A DNA stretch of 11,005 bases, taken from positions 1 through 11,005 of the forward strand of contig CAXLMP010000112.1 in assembly GCA_964187655.1 (NCBI GenBank), in the 5' to 3' direction. This DNA comes from Lentimonas sp002292345 (GTDB lineage: Bacteria; Verrucomicrobiota; Verrucomicrobiia; Opitutales; Coraliomargaritaceae). A model generated the notes under the pieces. It saw only the letters and a program-made list of their open reading frames with translations. It made no database searches and had not been told where the DNA came from. This document shows positions 1 to 6,756 of the stretch, piece after piece. The stretch's first letter is position 1, and each line of letters starts with the position of its first letter. Position numbers and translations under genes: made by a program.

Positions 1-1073
1 TTGCCGTTGCCCATCGGGCCGCAGTTGAGCAGGTAGCTACCTCCGGCACAGGTCGTGTGCACCATCCGCTGGATGAGTTCCTGCAAGGTGTGATAATGGT
101 GTTCGCCGTGGGCCTTGTAGCCATATGATGAACTTACGCTGTCAGGCGACTCGGTGGTAAGCGGTAGCTTCTTCGGCGGCACCTCTTTGTCGCCCAGTGA
201 GAAGTAATCAAATACTTCGAGCATCTCCGGGGTGATGACCTGCTTTGAAGACGCTCCAGCCATAGTGTATAGACGGGAGTTGATGACACAGTCGGGGTTG
301 AGCCGGCGCACGGTGTTGGTGAACAACAGGGCGCGCTCCTTGGTCATCTCGCGTGGGGTGTCGAACCAGATCAGATCGATCTGGTAGTTCGTGAGCAGTT
401 CCTCAATCTGCGGCAGAGCCTTGCGCGCGATGTAGGCGTCCATATCGGGTTTATAATCTTCCGGCAGGTCGGGGTAGATGCTTTTTAGCGTGCCTTTGCG
501 AGTAAATGACGACGAGTCCGGATCGCTCCAATCTTTGGCCTGTGAGTAATACACGCCGAACTTCAGACCGTGCTTGTGGCAGGCCTCAGAGAGTTCCTTG
601 ATGATGTCGCGTTTGAAGGGCGAGGCATCCATCACATCGTAATCCGAGCAGGCGGAATCAAAGAGCGCGAAGCCGTCGTGGTGCTTGGAGGTGATCACGA
701 CATGGCGCATACCTGTGGCTTTGAAAAGTTTCACCCACTCCTCAGCATCGAATTCCGTGGGGTTGAACTGCCCCACGACCTCTCTGCGATATTCCTCGTA
801 AGAGATCTCGAGATCCATCTGCACCCACTCGGCGTATTTTTTGGGAGTCACGCGATCCTGGTATTTCCCGGCAAGCTGGGAATACGCACCGAAGTGGATG
901 AATGCGCCGAACTTGGAACCGCGGAACCATTTGTTGAGCCGGGCCTCCGTTTCCGCCGGGTGCTCCAACGTCGGGGGCATGAGTGTATCGAAGTCCTTGT
1001 TCCTTTTTACACCGGCATGGAGTGAAGTTGCGCAGAGAAGAACGAGAATTAGAGAGGTGAAGACTGTTTTCAT
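1..1073 (-). CDS. Secreted GH29-family alpha-L-fucosidase, C-terminus cut by window edge
   Basis: I translated this frame directly: an ATG at 1073 opens 357 codons that run off the left edge with no stop. The N-terminus (MKTVFTSLILVLLCATSLHA) is a signal peptide with likely cleavage after residue 20, so the enzyme is exported. GH29 landmarks follow in order: FGAFIHFGAYSQ (about 55-66), ITSKHHDGF (127-135), the LKFGVYYSQAKDW strand (170-182), LIWFD with Asp238 as the expected nucleophile, Glu308 nine residues before a YGY that replaces the usual WGY (candidate acid/base), and LLNCGPMGNG at the break. Family members hydrolyse terminal alpha-L-fucosides with retention. It lies 56 bp downstream of a second GH29 gene and aligns with it through most of the barrel, so the two are diverged tandem paralogues. 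It differs in having WFDTP instead of WFDG after the nucleophile and in lacking the WExC-type context, which hints at different specificity. Perhaps 50-100 or more C-terminal residues are missing. No clear Shine-Dalgarno is visible. Confidence 0.93.
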   Translation of the reverse strand, partial: MKTVFTSLILVLLCATSLHAGVKRNKDFDTLMPPTLEHPAETEARLNKWFRGSKFGAFIHFGAYSQLAGKYQDRVTPKKYAEWVQMDLEISYEEYRREVVGQFNPTEFDAEEWVKLFKATGMRHVVITSKHHDGFALFDSACSDYDVMDASPFKRDIIKELSEACHKHGLKFGVYYSQAKDWSDPDSSSFTRKGTLKSIYPDLPEDYKPDMDAYIARKALPQIEELLTNYQIDLIWFDTPREMTKERALLFTNTVRRLNPDCVINSRLYTMAGASSKQVITPEMLEVFDYFSLGDKEVPPKKLPLTTESPDSVSSSYGYKAHGEHHYHTLQELIQRMVHTTCAGGSYLLNCGPMGNG

Positions 1074-1129
1074 GGATGAATTTAATTCGTTATGCATAAT
1101 GGCAAAAACTGTTTGGCTTTTGATCTACT
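1074..1129 (-). other. Short spacer between the two fucosidase genes
   Basis: The 56-bp spacer is AT-rich and contains no gene. On the transcribed strand it holds the 13-mer ACAGTTTTTGCCA (1112-1100) that also occurs upstream of the other fucosidase, and a 10-bp palindrome TTATGCATAA (about 1090-1099). No convincing terminator is present, so co-transcription of the two fucosidases is plausible. Confidence 0.5.
1100..1112 (-). repeat. 13-bp word shared upstream of both fucosidases (copy 1)
   Basis: Minus-strand ACAGTTTTTGCCA, 26 bp before the ATG at 1073. An exact copy lies at 2457-2469 upstream of the other GH29 gene. TTGCCA within it resembles a -35 hexamer, but no good -10 lies at the right spacing in both copies. 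It could be a regulator site, or a leftover from duplication of the promoter region along with the gene. Confidence 0.45.
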
Positions 1130-2332
1130 TTAAATGCCCGGTGTCACATTAATCGCTTGCTTTGCTTTAGCTTTGTAGCCCTTTACGAGACGCGGTACCG
1201 CCTCAATCGTTGGCTTCATTTTCTCGATCGGATTCGCTTCGAGCAGCTTGCCGGCTTCCAGAAGAATCGCGACCGCTTCGTCCTGAACCACGCCGTTGCC
1301 ATCAGGGCCCACATTGAGCAGCAGATTGCCGCCCTTCATATTTACATCTTTGAGCTTCTCATAGACCGTTGCCGCATCCTTCCAATCGTCATCGTCCTTC
1401 TTGTAGCCCCAGGACTTGTTCATCGTGTAACAGGCTTCCCAATGCTTCGGGAATGCAGCATCAAAATGACGTTGCTCTTTACAGACAAAGTCCGCCTCAA
1501 ACGCCTTACGTTTGCCGACACGATTATTCATAATTACGTGAGAACTCGCGGTACGAAGGGAGTTATAGAGGTCAATTCCGTCCGCAACGGTCCACCACTC
1601 AACCCACTCACCATCAAACCAAAGAATGGACGGGTCGTATTTTTCAATCAGCTCCAGAAGTTGATTCTTTTGGTAGGTGACATAAGTCTGCTTGTCACTG
1701 CCTTTGCCGCGATCGGCTAAAAAGGTACGTCCCCAGCGCCAATTCGGGGTCTTCTTTTGCAAACTCGGCACCTGTGTCGGGTGATTCCAGTCAAGGACAC
1801 TGTAGTATAGCCCGAACTTAATACCGTGTGCTTTGCAGGCTTTGCTCAGTTCGGCGAGGATGTCACGCCCCTTGAAAGGGGTACTGCCCACATCAAAGTC
1901 GGTGTATTTGCTATCCCAAAGGCAAAAACCGTCGTGGTGCTTGGAAGTGATTACCAGGTATTTCATCCCGGCCCCTTTGGCGGTACGGACAATGAGGTCG
2001 GCGTCAAATTGAGCCGGATTAAAATCCTTGATGATCTCTGCATATTCTTCGCGAGGAATCTCCAAATTGGCGGCGATCCACTCTGAATACTTGCCGGGCA
2101 TTTTCTGCCCCTTGAACTCGCCGCCTAGCTGTGAATAGACACCAAAGTGAATAAACATGCCGTATTGTGCATCCACAAACCATTGCATGCGCTCGTTGTA
2201 TGCCTCGAGCGCCTCTTCCACAAAAGCGGGGTTCGCGACCTCTTCGGCAGTGCCCATATTAGCAGCAACAGTCATGCTGAGTGCGAGCGTTAATAATTTC
2301 CAAGTCTGGTTCCTAGCTGTAGGTTGATTCAT
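1130..2332 (-). CDS. Secreted GH29-family alpha-L-fucosidase, complete
   Basis: A 400-residue protein from an ATG at 2332. An in-frame GTG at 2422 would add 30 residues, but the ATG places a signal peptide at the N-terminus (basic Arg7/Lys12, then LLTLALSMTVAANMGTA, cleavage near residue 28), so I prefer it. GH29 motifs are intact: MFIHFGVYSQLGG (59-71), ITSKHHDGFCLWDS (128-141), IKFGLYYSVLDWNHP (171-185), ILWFDG with Asp240 as expected nucleophile, MNNRVG (268-273), WEACYTMNKSWGY (298-310) with Glu299 as candidate acid/base, and LLLNVGPDGNG (337-347). The length suits a catalytic domain with little or no C-terminal beta-sandwich. The family releases alpha-L-fucose from glycans by a retaining mechanism; the linkage here cannot be told. 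The gene is followed by the second GH29 gene and preceded by a 173-bp gap with a palindrome and possible promoter. Combined with the upstream sulfatase, the likely substrate is a sulfated fucose-containing polysaccharide (inference). Confidence 0.93.
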   Translation of the reverse strand: MNQPTARNQTWKLLTLALSMTVAANMGTAEEVANPAFVEEALEAYNERMQWFVDAQYGMFIHFGVYSQLGGEFKGQKMPGKYSEWIAANLEIPREEYAEIIKDFNPAQFDADLIVRTAKGAGMKYLVITSKHHDGFCLWDSKYTDFDVGSTPFKGRDILAELSKACKAHGIKFGLYYSVLDWNHPTQVPSLQKKTPNWRWGRTFLADRGKGSDKQTYVTYQKNQLLELIEKYDPSILWFDGEWVEWWTVADGIDLYNSLRTASSHVIMNNRVGKRKAFEADFVCKEQRHFDAAFPKHWEACYTMNKSWGYKKDDDDWKDAATVYEKLKDVNMKGGNLLLNVGPDGNGVVQDEAVAILLEAGKLLEANPIEKMKPTIEAVPRLVKGYKAKAKQAINVTPGI

Positions 2333-2347
2333 ATAGTATGAGTGTTT

Positions 2348-2443
2348 AAATCTCGGTATTACCTGAAGGATTCTTGCCCCCTCGCCCACCAGCCTAGTCG
2401 ATAGGTTTGGCGCGGAGTTCACAAGTCATGAGTTACGAGATTT
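2348..2443 (-). promoter_or_regulatory. Possible structured 5' leader before the fucosidase
   Basis: Minus-strand AAATCTCG (2443-2436) and CGAGATTT (2355-2348) are perfect 8-bp complements that would close an 80-nt loop just before the fucosidase start. Inside, CGCC..ACC can pair with GGT.GGGCG, and CCTA-TCGAC-TAGG can form a small inner hairpin. I recognise no known riboswitch class. The alternative is that part of it is coding, from the GTG at 2422, but the encoded stretch does not look like an export signal. Confidence 0.25.
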
Positions 2444-2472
2444 TATACTAACAAATTGGCAAAAACTGTCTA
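2442..2472 (-). promoter_or_regulatory. Possible promoter for the fucosidase pair
   Basis: On the minus strand a TAGACA hexamer (2472-2467, five of six to TTGACA) precedes TATAAA (2447-2442, five of six to TATAAT), but with a long 19-bp spacer. The overlapping TAGTAT gives a 16-bp spacer and a poorer -10. It would give a leader of roughly 100 nt before the ATG at 2332. Position after a gene end and next to a palindrome supports it; the spacing weakens it. Confidence 0.28.
2457..2469 (-). repeat. 13-bp word shared upstream of both fucosidases (copy 2)
   Basis: Exact second copy of the minus-strand word ACAGTTTTTGCCA, 124 bp before the fucosidase ATG at 2332. It starts one base after the 20-bp palindrome at 2471-2490. 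Its T-run could alternatively serve as the U-tract of a weak terminator for the upstream gene. Confidence 0.45.
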
Positions 2473-2490
2473 TCATCCATATGGATGATA
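2471..2490. promoter_or_regulatory. Perfect 20-bp palindrome: operator or weak terminator
   Basis: The sequence TATCATCCATATGGATGATA is identical to its own reverse complement over all 20 bases. It lies 15 bp after the stop of the phosphodiesterase frame and 138 bp before the fucosidase ATG. A possible -35-like hexamer (TAGACA, minus 2472-2467) overlaps its downstream edge, which is where a repressor operator could sit (LacI- and GntR-type regulators bind such dyads; inference). Alternatively, the transcript could form an 8-bp stem with an ATAT loop followed after five bases by TTTTT, which is a marginal Rho-independent terminator because the stem is AT-rich and the T-run is offset. Confidence 0.55.
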
Positions 2491-2505
2491 CGCCCCTCAA
2501 AGCCA

Positions 2506-3246
2506 CTAGAGCGCACAATCAGCGCCCTTCACAACATTCGAAACATCAGTCGTCACAGAACTGGTCCCCCACTCTTTGAACTGTTTCGCCTGCTGTATGT
2601 CATTAATAGTCCAAACGTGGTGCTGGAATCCGTTTTCGCGAACGCGCTAAATAAAGGCGGCATCCACCCAATGCCGCCCCGAACTGATCGCGTCGGCTTT
2701 AATTCGATCCAGCGTATCGAGCACGCTATCATCATTAGGTGTAATCTTCCCCGATTTCATTTTTTTGAAACTGACAAGCCAAGCGGTCTGATACTGAGGT
2801 GCCACAGCCTTCAGCTCTCGGAGCACCTCCTGCTTGAAACAAATGAGCATGATCTGATCATCTTCGAGACCCGAGCTCTTTATCTCTGTCAGTAAAGCCG
2901 GAATGATCTCCGCGCCGGATTTGATTTCGATAAATATTTTTCCGCCGACTGGCACGGTTGCCAAAATTTCCGCCAGCGTTGAAATGCGAGTCCCCTTAAA
3001 TGCTGGATCGAACCATGCCCCCACATCCAGTTTTCGCAGTTCACTCAGGGTGGATTGCGCGACATTCAGGTCGGCTCCCGCTGTCCGCTTTATAGTCTCA
3101 TCATGGATACAGACAACATGCCCGTCCTTGGTCAGTCGAAAATCCCCCTCAATCGCATCCGCCCCCTGCTTCCACGCGAGTTCAAAAGCTGGCAACGTAT
3201 TTCCTGGCGCTCGCTTTGAGGCACCGCGATGCGCCACAATCAACAT
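2506..3246 (-). pseudogene. Glycerophosphodiester phosphodiesterase gene interrupted by an in-frame amber codon
   Basis: From the ATG at 3246 (GAGG five bases upstream; an in-frame TTG at 3282 is less likely) the frame encodes a GDPD-family TIM barrel. It hydrolyses glycerophosphodiesters to glycerol-3-phosphate and an alcohol in the family. Catalytic and metal residues are present: HRG at 6-8, Asn16, Glu33 and Asp35 (EGD), His48 (IHDE), Glu107 and Lys109 (IEIK). There is no signal peptide, so it is cytoplasmic. Codon 200 is TAG (2649-2647), directly after RHWVDAAFI. The same frame then continues open for 46 codons to a TAG at 2508-2506 and encodes the expected family ending: ENGFQHHVWTIND (about 204-216), an A..F..WG segment and SVTTD. 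Without these last barrel strands the 199-residue product (2647-3246) is probably unstable or inactive. Thus it is either a recent nonsense pseudogene, a base-call error, or a readthrough gene. It follows the sulfatase by 32 bp, probably in one operon. Confidence 0.82.
2647..2649 (-). other. In-frame TAG (amber) within the phosphodiesterase frame
   Basis: The codon order on the minus strand is GCC TTT ATT TAG CGC GTT CGC. The frame is identical on both sides, so this is a single-codon nonsense change and not a frameshift. A single substitution would restore a sense codon (for example TCG, TTG, CAG, AAG, GAG, TGG or TAC). Confidence 0.9.
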
Positions 3247-3278
3247 TGCTGCCTCAGCCCTTAATCGTGCATTGCCAC

Positions 3279-4829
3279 TCAATGAACATCGAGCGTTTCA
3301 AGCACCCGCGGTAGCGCATGTAATGTGTATTCAGCCTCATCCATCCATACCAGATCCTGCCACCAACCGGTATCGTTGGGTTGGGTCGCACCGTCGGTGG
3401 TGCGCCCCTGACAGACGATGTCGGTGATCTTTTTTTTCAAGGCTTGGACAATTTTAGGATGATCTGCAATGACGTTGCTTTTTTCCTGCGGGTCGCGGGC
3501 TAGGTTGTAGAGCTCCGGCTCGGTTTTTTTCTTGTGCGACATCACCAGTTTCCAATCACCGTCGCGAATCCCGTAGCGCCCGGAAGTTTCATGGTGAATC
3601 ATGGGGGATCGGTCGAGAGTTGCATCGGGGTTGAGTAGAACGGGATAGAAGCTTTCGCTGTCCTCGCCGGCAGTGTCGGGCAGCGCAGTGCCGACCATTT
3701 CGGCGAAGGTGGCGAGCAGGTCGGTTTGTCCGATGAGTTGGGGCCACTCGCGTCCGGGCTGTTTGATGCCTGCGGGCCAGCGCACTAGGAAGGGCACGCG
3801 GTGTCCGCCTTCGTAGATGTCGCGTTTACCGCCGCGATAGATCCCCGCGCTGTGGTGCTGGTAGGCCTGGATGCGTTGTTTCCAAGTAGTTTCCGGGCCG
3901 TTGTCGCTGGAAAAAACAATCATCGTGTTTTCAGCGAGCCCAGCGGCATCGAGATAGTCGAGAAGGCGTCCGACATGATAGTCGGTTTCGATCATAAATT
4001 CGCCGTAGGCACCGGCTTCGCCCAAACCTTGGAACTCGGGTAATGGCACCACCGGCTTATGCGGAGAGGTGTAGGGCAGGTAGAGGAAGAAAGGCTTTTG
4101 ACTGTGCGCGGTATGCCCCTTGATCCATTCGATGGATTGGTCGGTGAATCGGGTCAGGCATTGGTTGTCAATGAAGTCTGGCGCGGTTTCGAGCAGTCCT
4201 TTTTTTAGGGTGGTTTCATAGGGCGGCATCATGCGGTAGTCGCGGAATACCCCCCCCATCGTGTTGGGTTTCTTTTGGGTGAAGAGCGTGGGCGGAACCT
4301 TAGCGTATCGCCCTTCGAACCAAGCGAGAATGCCGTAGTTCATTGAGGCGGGAATGCCCCAATAGTAGTCAAATCCTTTGTCGAGCGGCATATCGGTGAC
4401 GGGTTGCGACCAGTCGCGGTTGTCGGGGGTGCCGGGGAAATCCATGCCTAGATGCCACTTGCCCACCATGGCGGTGGCGTAGCCGTTGTCGCGCAGGAAC
4501 GAGGCTAGTGTCATGCGCCCGTCGGCAATTAGGCAGGGTGCTTCTGCTTTCATGACGCCGCGCTTCAGGGTGGTGCGCCAGCTGTAGCGCCCGGTCAGCA
4601 GACCGTAACGCGATGGGGTGCAGACGGTGTCGGAGCAGTGAGCATCGGTGAAGCGGATGCCTTCGTTCGCGAGTCGGTCGATGTTCGGCGTCTGGAATTT
4701 GGAGTCTGGGCTCAGGCAGCTCGCATCGCCAACGCCTTGGTCATCGGTATAGATGATAATGATATTTGGGGTGGCGCCCTGGGCGATCAGTGAGAGGACG
4801 AAGAGCAGTCCGAAAATTAGGTATTTCAT
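3279..4829 (-). CDS. Secreted formylglycine-dependent sulfatase (arylsulfatase family)
   Basis: A 516-residue type I sulfatase. The N-terminus MKYLIFGLLFVLSLIAQGA is a signal peptide with likely cleavage after residue 19. The core then starts with NIIIIYTDDQGVGD, whose Asp29 and Asp30 are the expected calcium ligands. VCTPSRYGLLTG (69-80) matches the sulfatase signature C-x-P-S-R; Cys70 should be converted to formylglycine by a maturase encoded elsewhere. GYATAMVGKWH (116-126) is the second signature with Lys124 and His126. His257 (SPHKP), Asp309-Asn310 (SSDNGPE) and Lys335 (GGKRD) are the remaining expected active-site positions. Family members hydrolyse sulfate esters of carbohydrates or aryl compounds; the fucosidase neighbours favour a sulfated fucose-containing glycan (inference). 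Length is normal and all key residues are present. It starts 46 bp after the upstream gene and is followed by the phosphodiesterase gene after 32 bp, so these three probably form an operon. The Shine-Dalgarno is weak. The gene contains several homopolymer runs, including a G8 coding MGG and an A8 coding KKK. Confidence 0.95.
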   Translation of the reverse strand: MKYLIFGLLFVLSLIAQGATPNIIIIYTDDQGVGDASCLSPDSKFQTPNIDRLANEGIRFTDAHCSDTVCTPSRYGLLTGRYSWRTTLKRGVMKAEAPCLIADGRMTLASFLRDNGYATAMVGKWHLGMDFPGTPDNRDWSQPVTDMPLDKGFDYYWGIPASMNYGILAWFEGRYAKVPPTLFTQKKPNTMGGVFRDYRMMPPYETTLKKGLLETAPDFIDNQCLTRFTDQSIEWIKGHTAHSQKPFFLYLPYTSPHKPVVPLPEFQGLGEAGAYGEFMIETDYHVGRLLDYLDAAGLAENTMIVFSSDNGPETTWKQRIQAYQHHSAGIYRGGKRDIYEGGHRVPFLVRWPAGIKQPGREWPQLIGQTDLLATFAEMVGTALPDTAGEDSESFYPVLLNPDATLDRSPMIHHETSGRYGIRDGDWKLVMSHKKKTEPELYNLARDPQEKSNVIADHPKIVQALKKKITDIVCQGRTTDGATQPNDTGWWQDLVWMDEAEYTLHALPRVLETLDVH

Positions 4830-4875
4830 TATTATTTTTTACTTTCGCCGAGTGGTGGATGTCAAAAGGTGTCAT

Positions 4876-6573
4876 TCACTTCTGACTGTTTCGTAAGCCT
4901 TCTACCGCTTTATCAATTTTCTTTAACAACTGGAACTGCTTGTCCGCTATTGTGGAACCAGCGCGCGGGGCTGCCCAAGTATACATACCTCCCGCGGAAA
5001 TGACACGAGTCGTCCATTCGATCGCTTGATCCGGAGGAAAGGCGCATTTTCCGAGGGTCCAACGATCCTGCAACCCCATAAAGACATGCCCCAGTGTGCT
5101 TTTGTTCGGATCGCCAACGGGCTCTCCACTACAGCTCATCCACGGGTTGGCTTCAATCGCCGTGATCATCGGCAAATTGATCGGCTCCCAGAATTTGTGT
5201 CGTGATCTCGGCGTCGGATGACCTCCGAAATAGTCACACTGCGCAGAGGACTTAAACGGAGGCCCCGCCATGCGATTAAAGGCCACGATCGCCTTCGGGT
5301 TGGCTGCCAGCACGATGTCCCGCCACGCCTGACGTTGCCCAGGCGTCCTCAACCCGCCTGCCCCATCAAACCACCAGCCATCGATCTTAGTGCCATATCG
5401 CTCGGCATAGTGCTTGAGAATCAGCTCACCGACCGCCTCATAATGTGCCATGCCAAGTGATTCGATATATTCGAACCACACGTCCTGTAACTCTTCCTTT
5501 ACTAAGTCAGAATGGAAGCCCTCACTGGCGAAATAGACGATCGTTTTCTTGCCCGTGGCGCGGACAGCGTCAAGCGCCTCTCCGATCACATCTCGCCGCG
5601 AGAAAGAGCCACGATCAGGATACTCAGCACCACTAAAATAATCTCTTGTTTTGAGGATTTTTTCGAGTTCCGGATGGGGGCCGGTAAAGTAACAGGGTCC
5701 CGAGGGCTGAGTAATATTGAGTATCACATGATTCGCCGTTTTTAACTCAGCCAACTGTTTCGCTAATGTATTGGCATCAAATTGCTCGACGTCCTTGATG
5801 CCATTTTTCTCGGATGGCAGCGCCAAGCGCACTCCCCAGGTTCCGGCATAGGGCAATGCGTTTGGAGTCGGATTGTAAATCCGCTGCAGTTCAGCCACCT
5901 GACGTTCCTCGGAGAATGCCAGCAGTTTTCGTGCTTCCTCGTCATCGAGTTTTTCAACGCCCAACAGCATCACGACTTCAGCATTCCTCAGGTCGCCGGT
6001 TGCATGTGTGACTACTCTTAACTTCACCGTGGCAGGTGTATCGTCAAAACCATCCAGACTCACACCCTCCACCGTATTGCGACCTAACCTTGGCAATTCA
6101 AACTTGTATCCATGGAATGTGGATAAGGAGTAACACATTACGTTGTCTCGAACCTTATGCCGGGAACTCTTGATCACCCCCTTTAGTTCGACTTCGACTT
6201 CGACTCCGCGGCGAAGATCTGGCCAATCGGCTTTAGAAGGTTCACGGATTGTGGAAGACTGCTGACGAACAGGCCGTGGTTGAACGACATCCAATTGAGG
6301 TCGTAATTTGACGAACTCCAATTCGCTGGTGGGAACAACGAACTCAAGGGAATAGCAACTCACTTGCCATCCCTGTTCGGTTTGTTTGAGCAGTTTAACC
6401 CGTGTGCCGGCAGGTAATCCTACGGAACCTGAACCATTATCTGCGCCTAGCATTACGTCTTGAGGCGAGCGGAGATCCGCCTCGGCAGGCACTGCCAGTG
6501 CAAGCGAACTAGCCAAAAGCAAGCAGACGCAATAGGTGACGACACCTCGAAAGTAGATCATGCCGCCCCTCAT
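4876..6573 (-). CDS. Secreted multidomain protein with cryptic GH29-like glycosidase barrel
   Basis: 565 residues from the ATG at 6573 (AGGG five bases upstream). Alternative starts are the ATGs at 6612 and 6561 (AGGGGCGGC before it). A signal peptide covers MIYFRGVVTYCVCLLLASSLALA and ends near VPAEA. Residues about 32-92 read as an SH3-like small beta domain (LPAGTRVKLLKQTEQGWQV). About 122-207 is a second beta-rich domain of unknown type. From about 238 (LPYAGTWGVRLALPS) there is an alpha/beta barrel: KKTIVYFASEGF, then KIDGWWFDGAGG (396-407) with Asp403 where a retaining GH29 nucleophile sits, then AIVAFNRM. The canonical IHFG and KHHDGF motifs are absent, so ordinary family searches may label it hypothetical. 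I infer a GH29-related or other glycoside hydrolase; the acid/base is not identifiable and substrate is unknown. It heads the sulfatase/phosphodiesterase group with 46 bp to the sulfatase, suggesting a role in the same glycan pathway. Confidence 0.85.
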   Translation of the reverse strand: MRGGMIYFRGVVTYCVCLLLASSLALAVPAEADLRSPQDVMLGADNGSGSVGLPAGTRVKLLKQTEQGWQVSCYSLEFVVPTSELEFVKLRPQLDVVQPRPVRQQSSTIREPSKADWPDLRRGVEVEVELKGVIKSSRHKVRDNVMCYSLSTFHGYKFELPRLGRNTVEGVSLDGFDDTPATVKLRVVTHATGDLRNAEVVMLLGVEKLDDEEARKLLAFSEERQVAELQRIYNPTPNALPYAGTWGVRLALPSEKNGIKDVEQFDANTLAKQLAELKTANHVILNITQPSGPCYFTGPHPELEKILKTRDYFSGAEYPDRGSFSRRDVIGEALDAVRATGKKTIVYFASEGFHSDLVKEELQDVWFEYIESLGMAHYEAVGELILKHYAERYGTKIDGWWFDGAGGLRTPGQRQAWRDIVLAANPKAIVAFNRMAGPPFKSSAQCDYFGGHPTPRSRHKFWEPINLPMITAIEANPWMSCSGEPVGDPNKSTLGHVFMGLQDRWTLGKCAFPPDQAIEWTTRVISAGGMYTWAAPRAGSTIADKQFQLLKKIDKAVEGLRNSQK

Positions 6574-6612
6574 AATTACCCTACGTAAAATAGCTGTTAT
6601 TACATACTTCAT

Positions 6613-6618
6613 ATTATA
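6613..6618 (-). promoter_or_regulatory. Perfect TATAAT -10-like hexamer before the cryptic glycosidase gene
   Basis: TATAAT on the minus strand directly abuts the ATG at 6612. If used, transcription would start a few bases inside that codon series, leaving the ATG at 6573 or 6561 as the true translation start. No strong -35 is present at 16-18 bp, so this may be chance in an AT-rich gap. Confidence 0.3.
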
Positions 6619-6756
6619 TTGAACAACGACACTTAGTCATAATATTTCCCTGATAAAGGTGAGTCTACCTCTGGGCCGAGACATAAAGCGTCATTAATCC
6701 GCAGGTAATGTTTACTAGCCTGCCGCGTAATTCTAAGGTCAACCAGCCCAACAGAC

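Noticed and set aside
570..1025. Plus-strand 151-codon frame opposite the first fucosidase
   Set aside because: It mirrors a strongly conserved GH29 coding frame on the minus strand and shows no family resemblance. The same holds for the other plus-strand frames opposite the fucosidases, sulfatase, phosphodiesterase and pilin-like gene.
2333..2422. 30-residue N-terminal extension of the complete fucosidase from a GTG at 2422
   Set aside because: The ATG at 2332 gives a proper signal peptide, whereas the extension would bury it behind a polar stretch.
2506..2649. Genome-wide reassignment of TAG to an amino acid
   Set aside because: Reading through codon 200 ends at another TAG exactly where the family normally ends, and one lone in-frame TAG does not support recoding. 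The other genes examined use TAA or TGA.
2553..2735. Overlapping 60-codon minus-strand frame beginning inside the end of the phosphodiesterase gene
   Set aside because: It has no protein-like features. The conserved GDPD ending is in the main frame after the TAG, so this frame is a shadow and the interruption is not a frameshift.
6682..6724. GCAGG/CCTGC inverted repeat in the gap before the cryptic glycosidase gene
   Set aside because: Only a 5-bp stem around a 12-nt loop, with no U-tract; consistent with chance.
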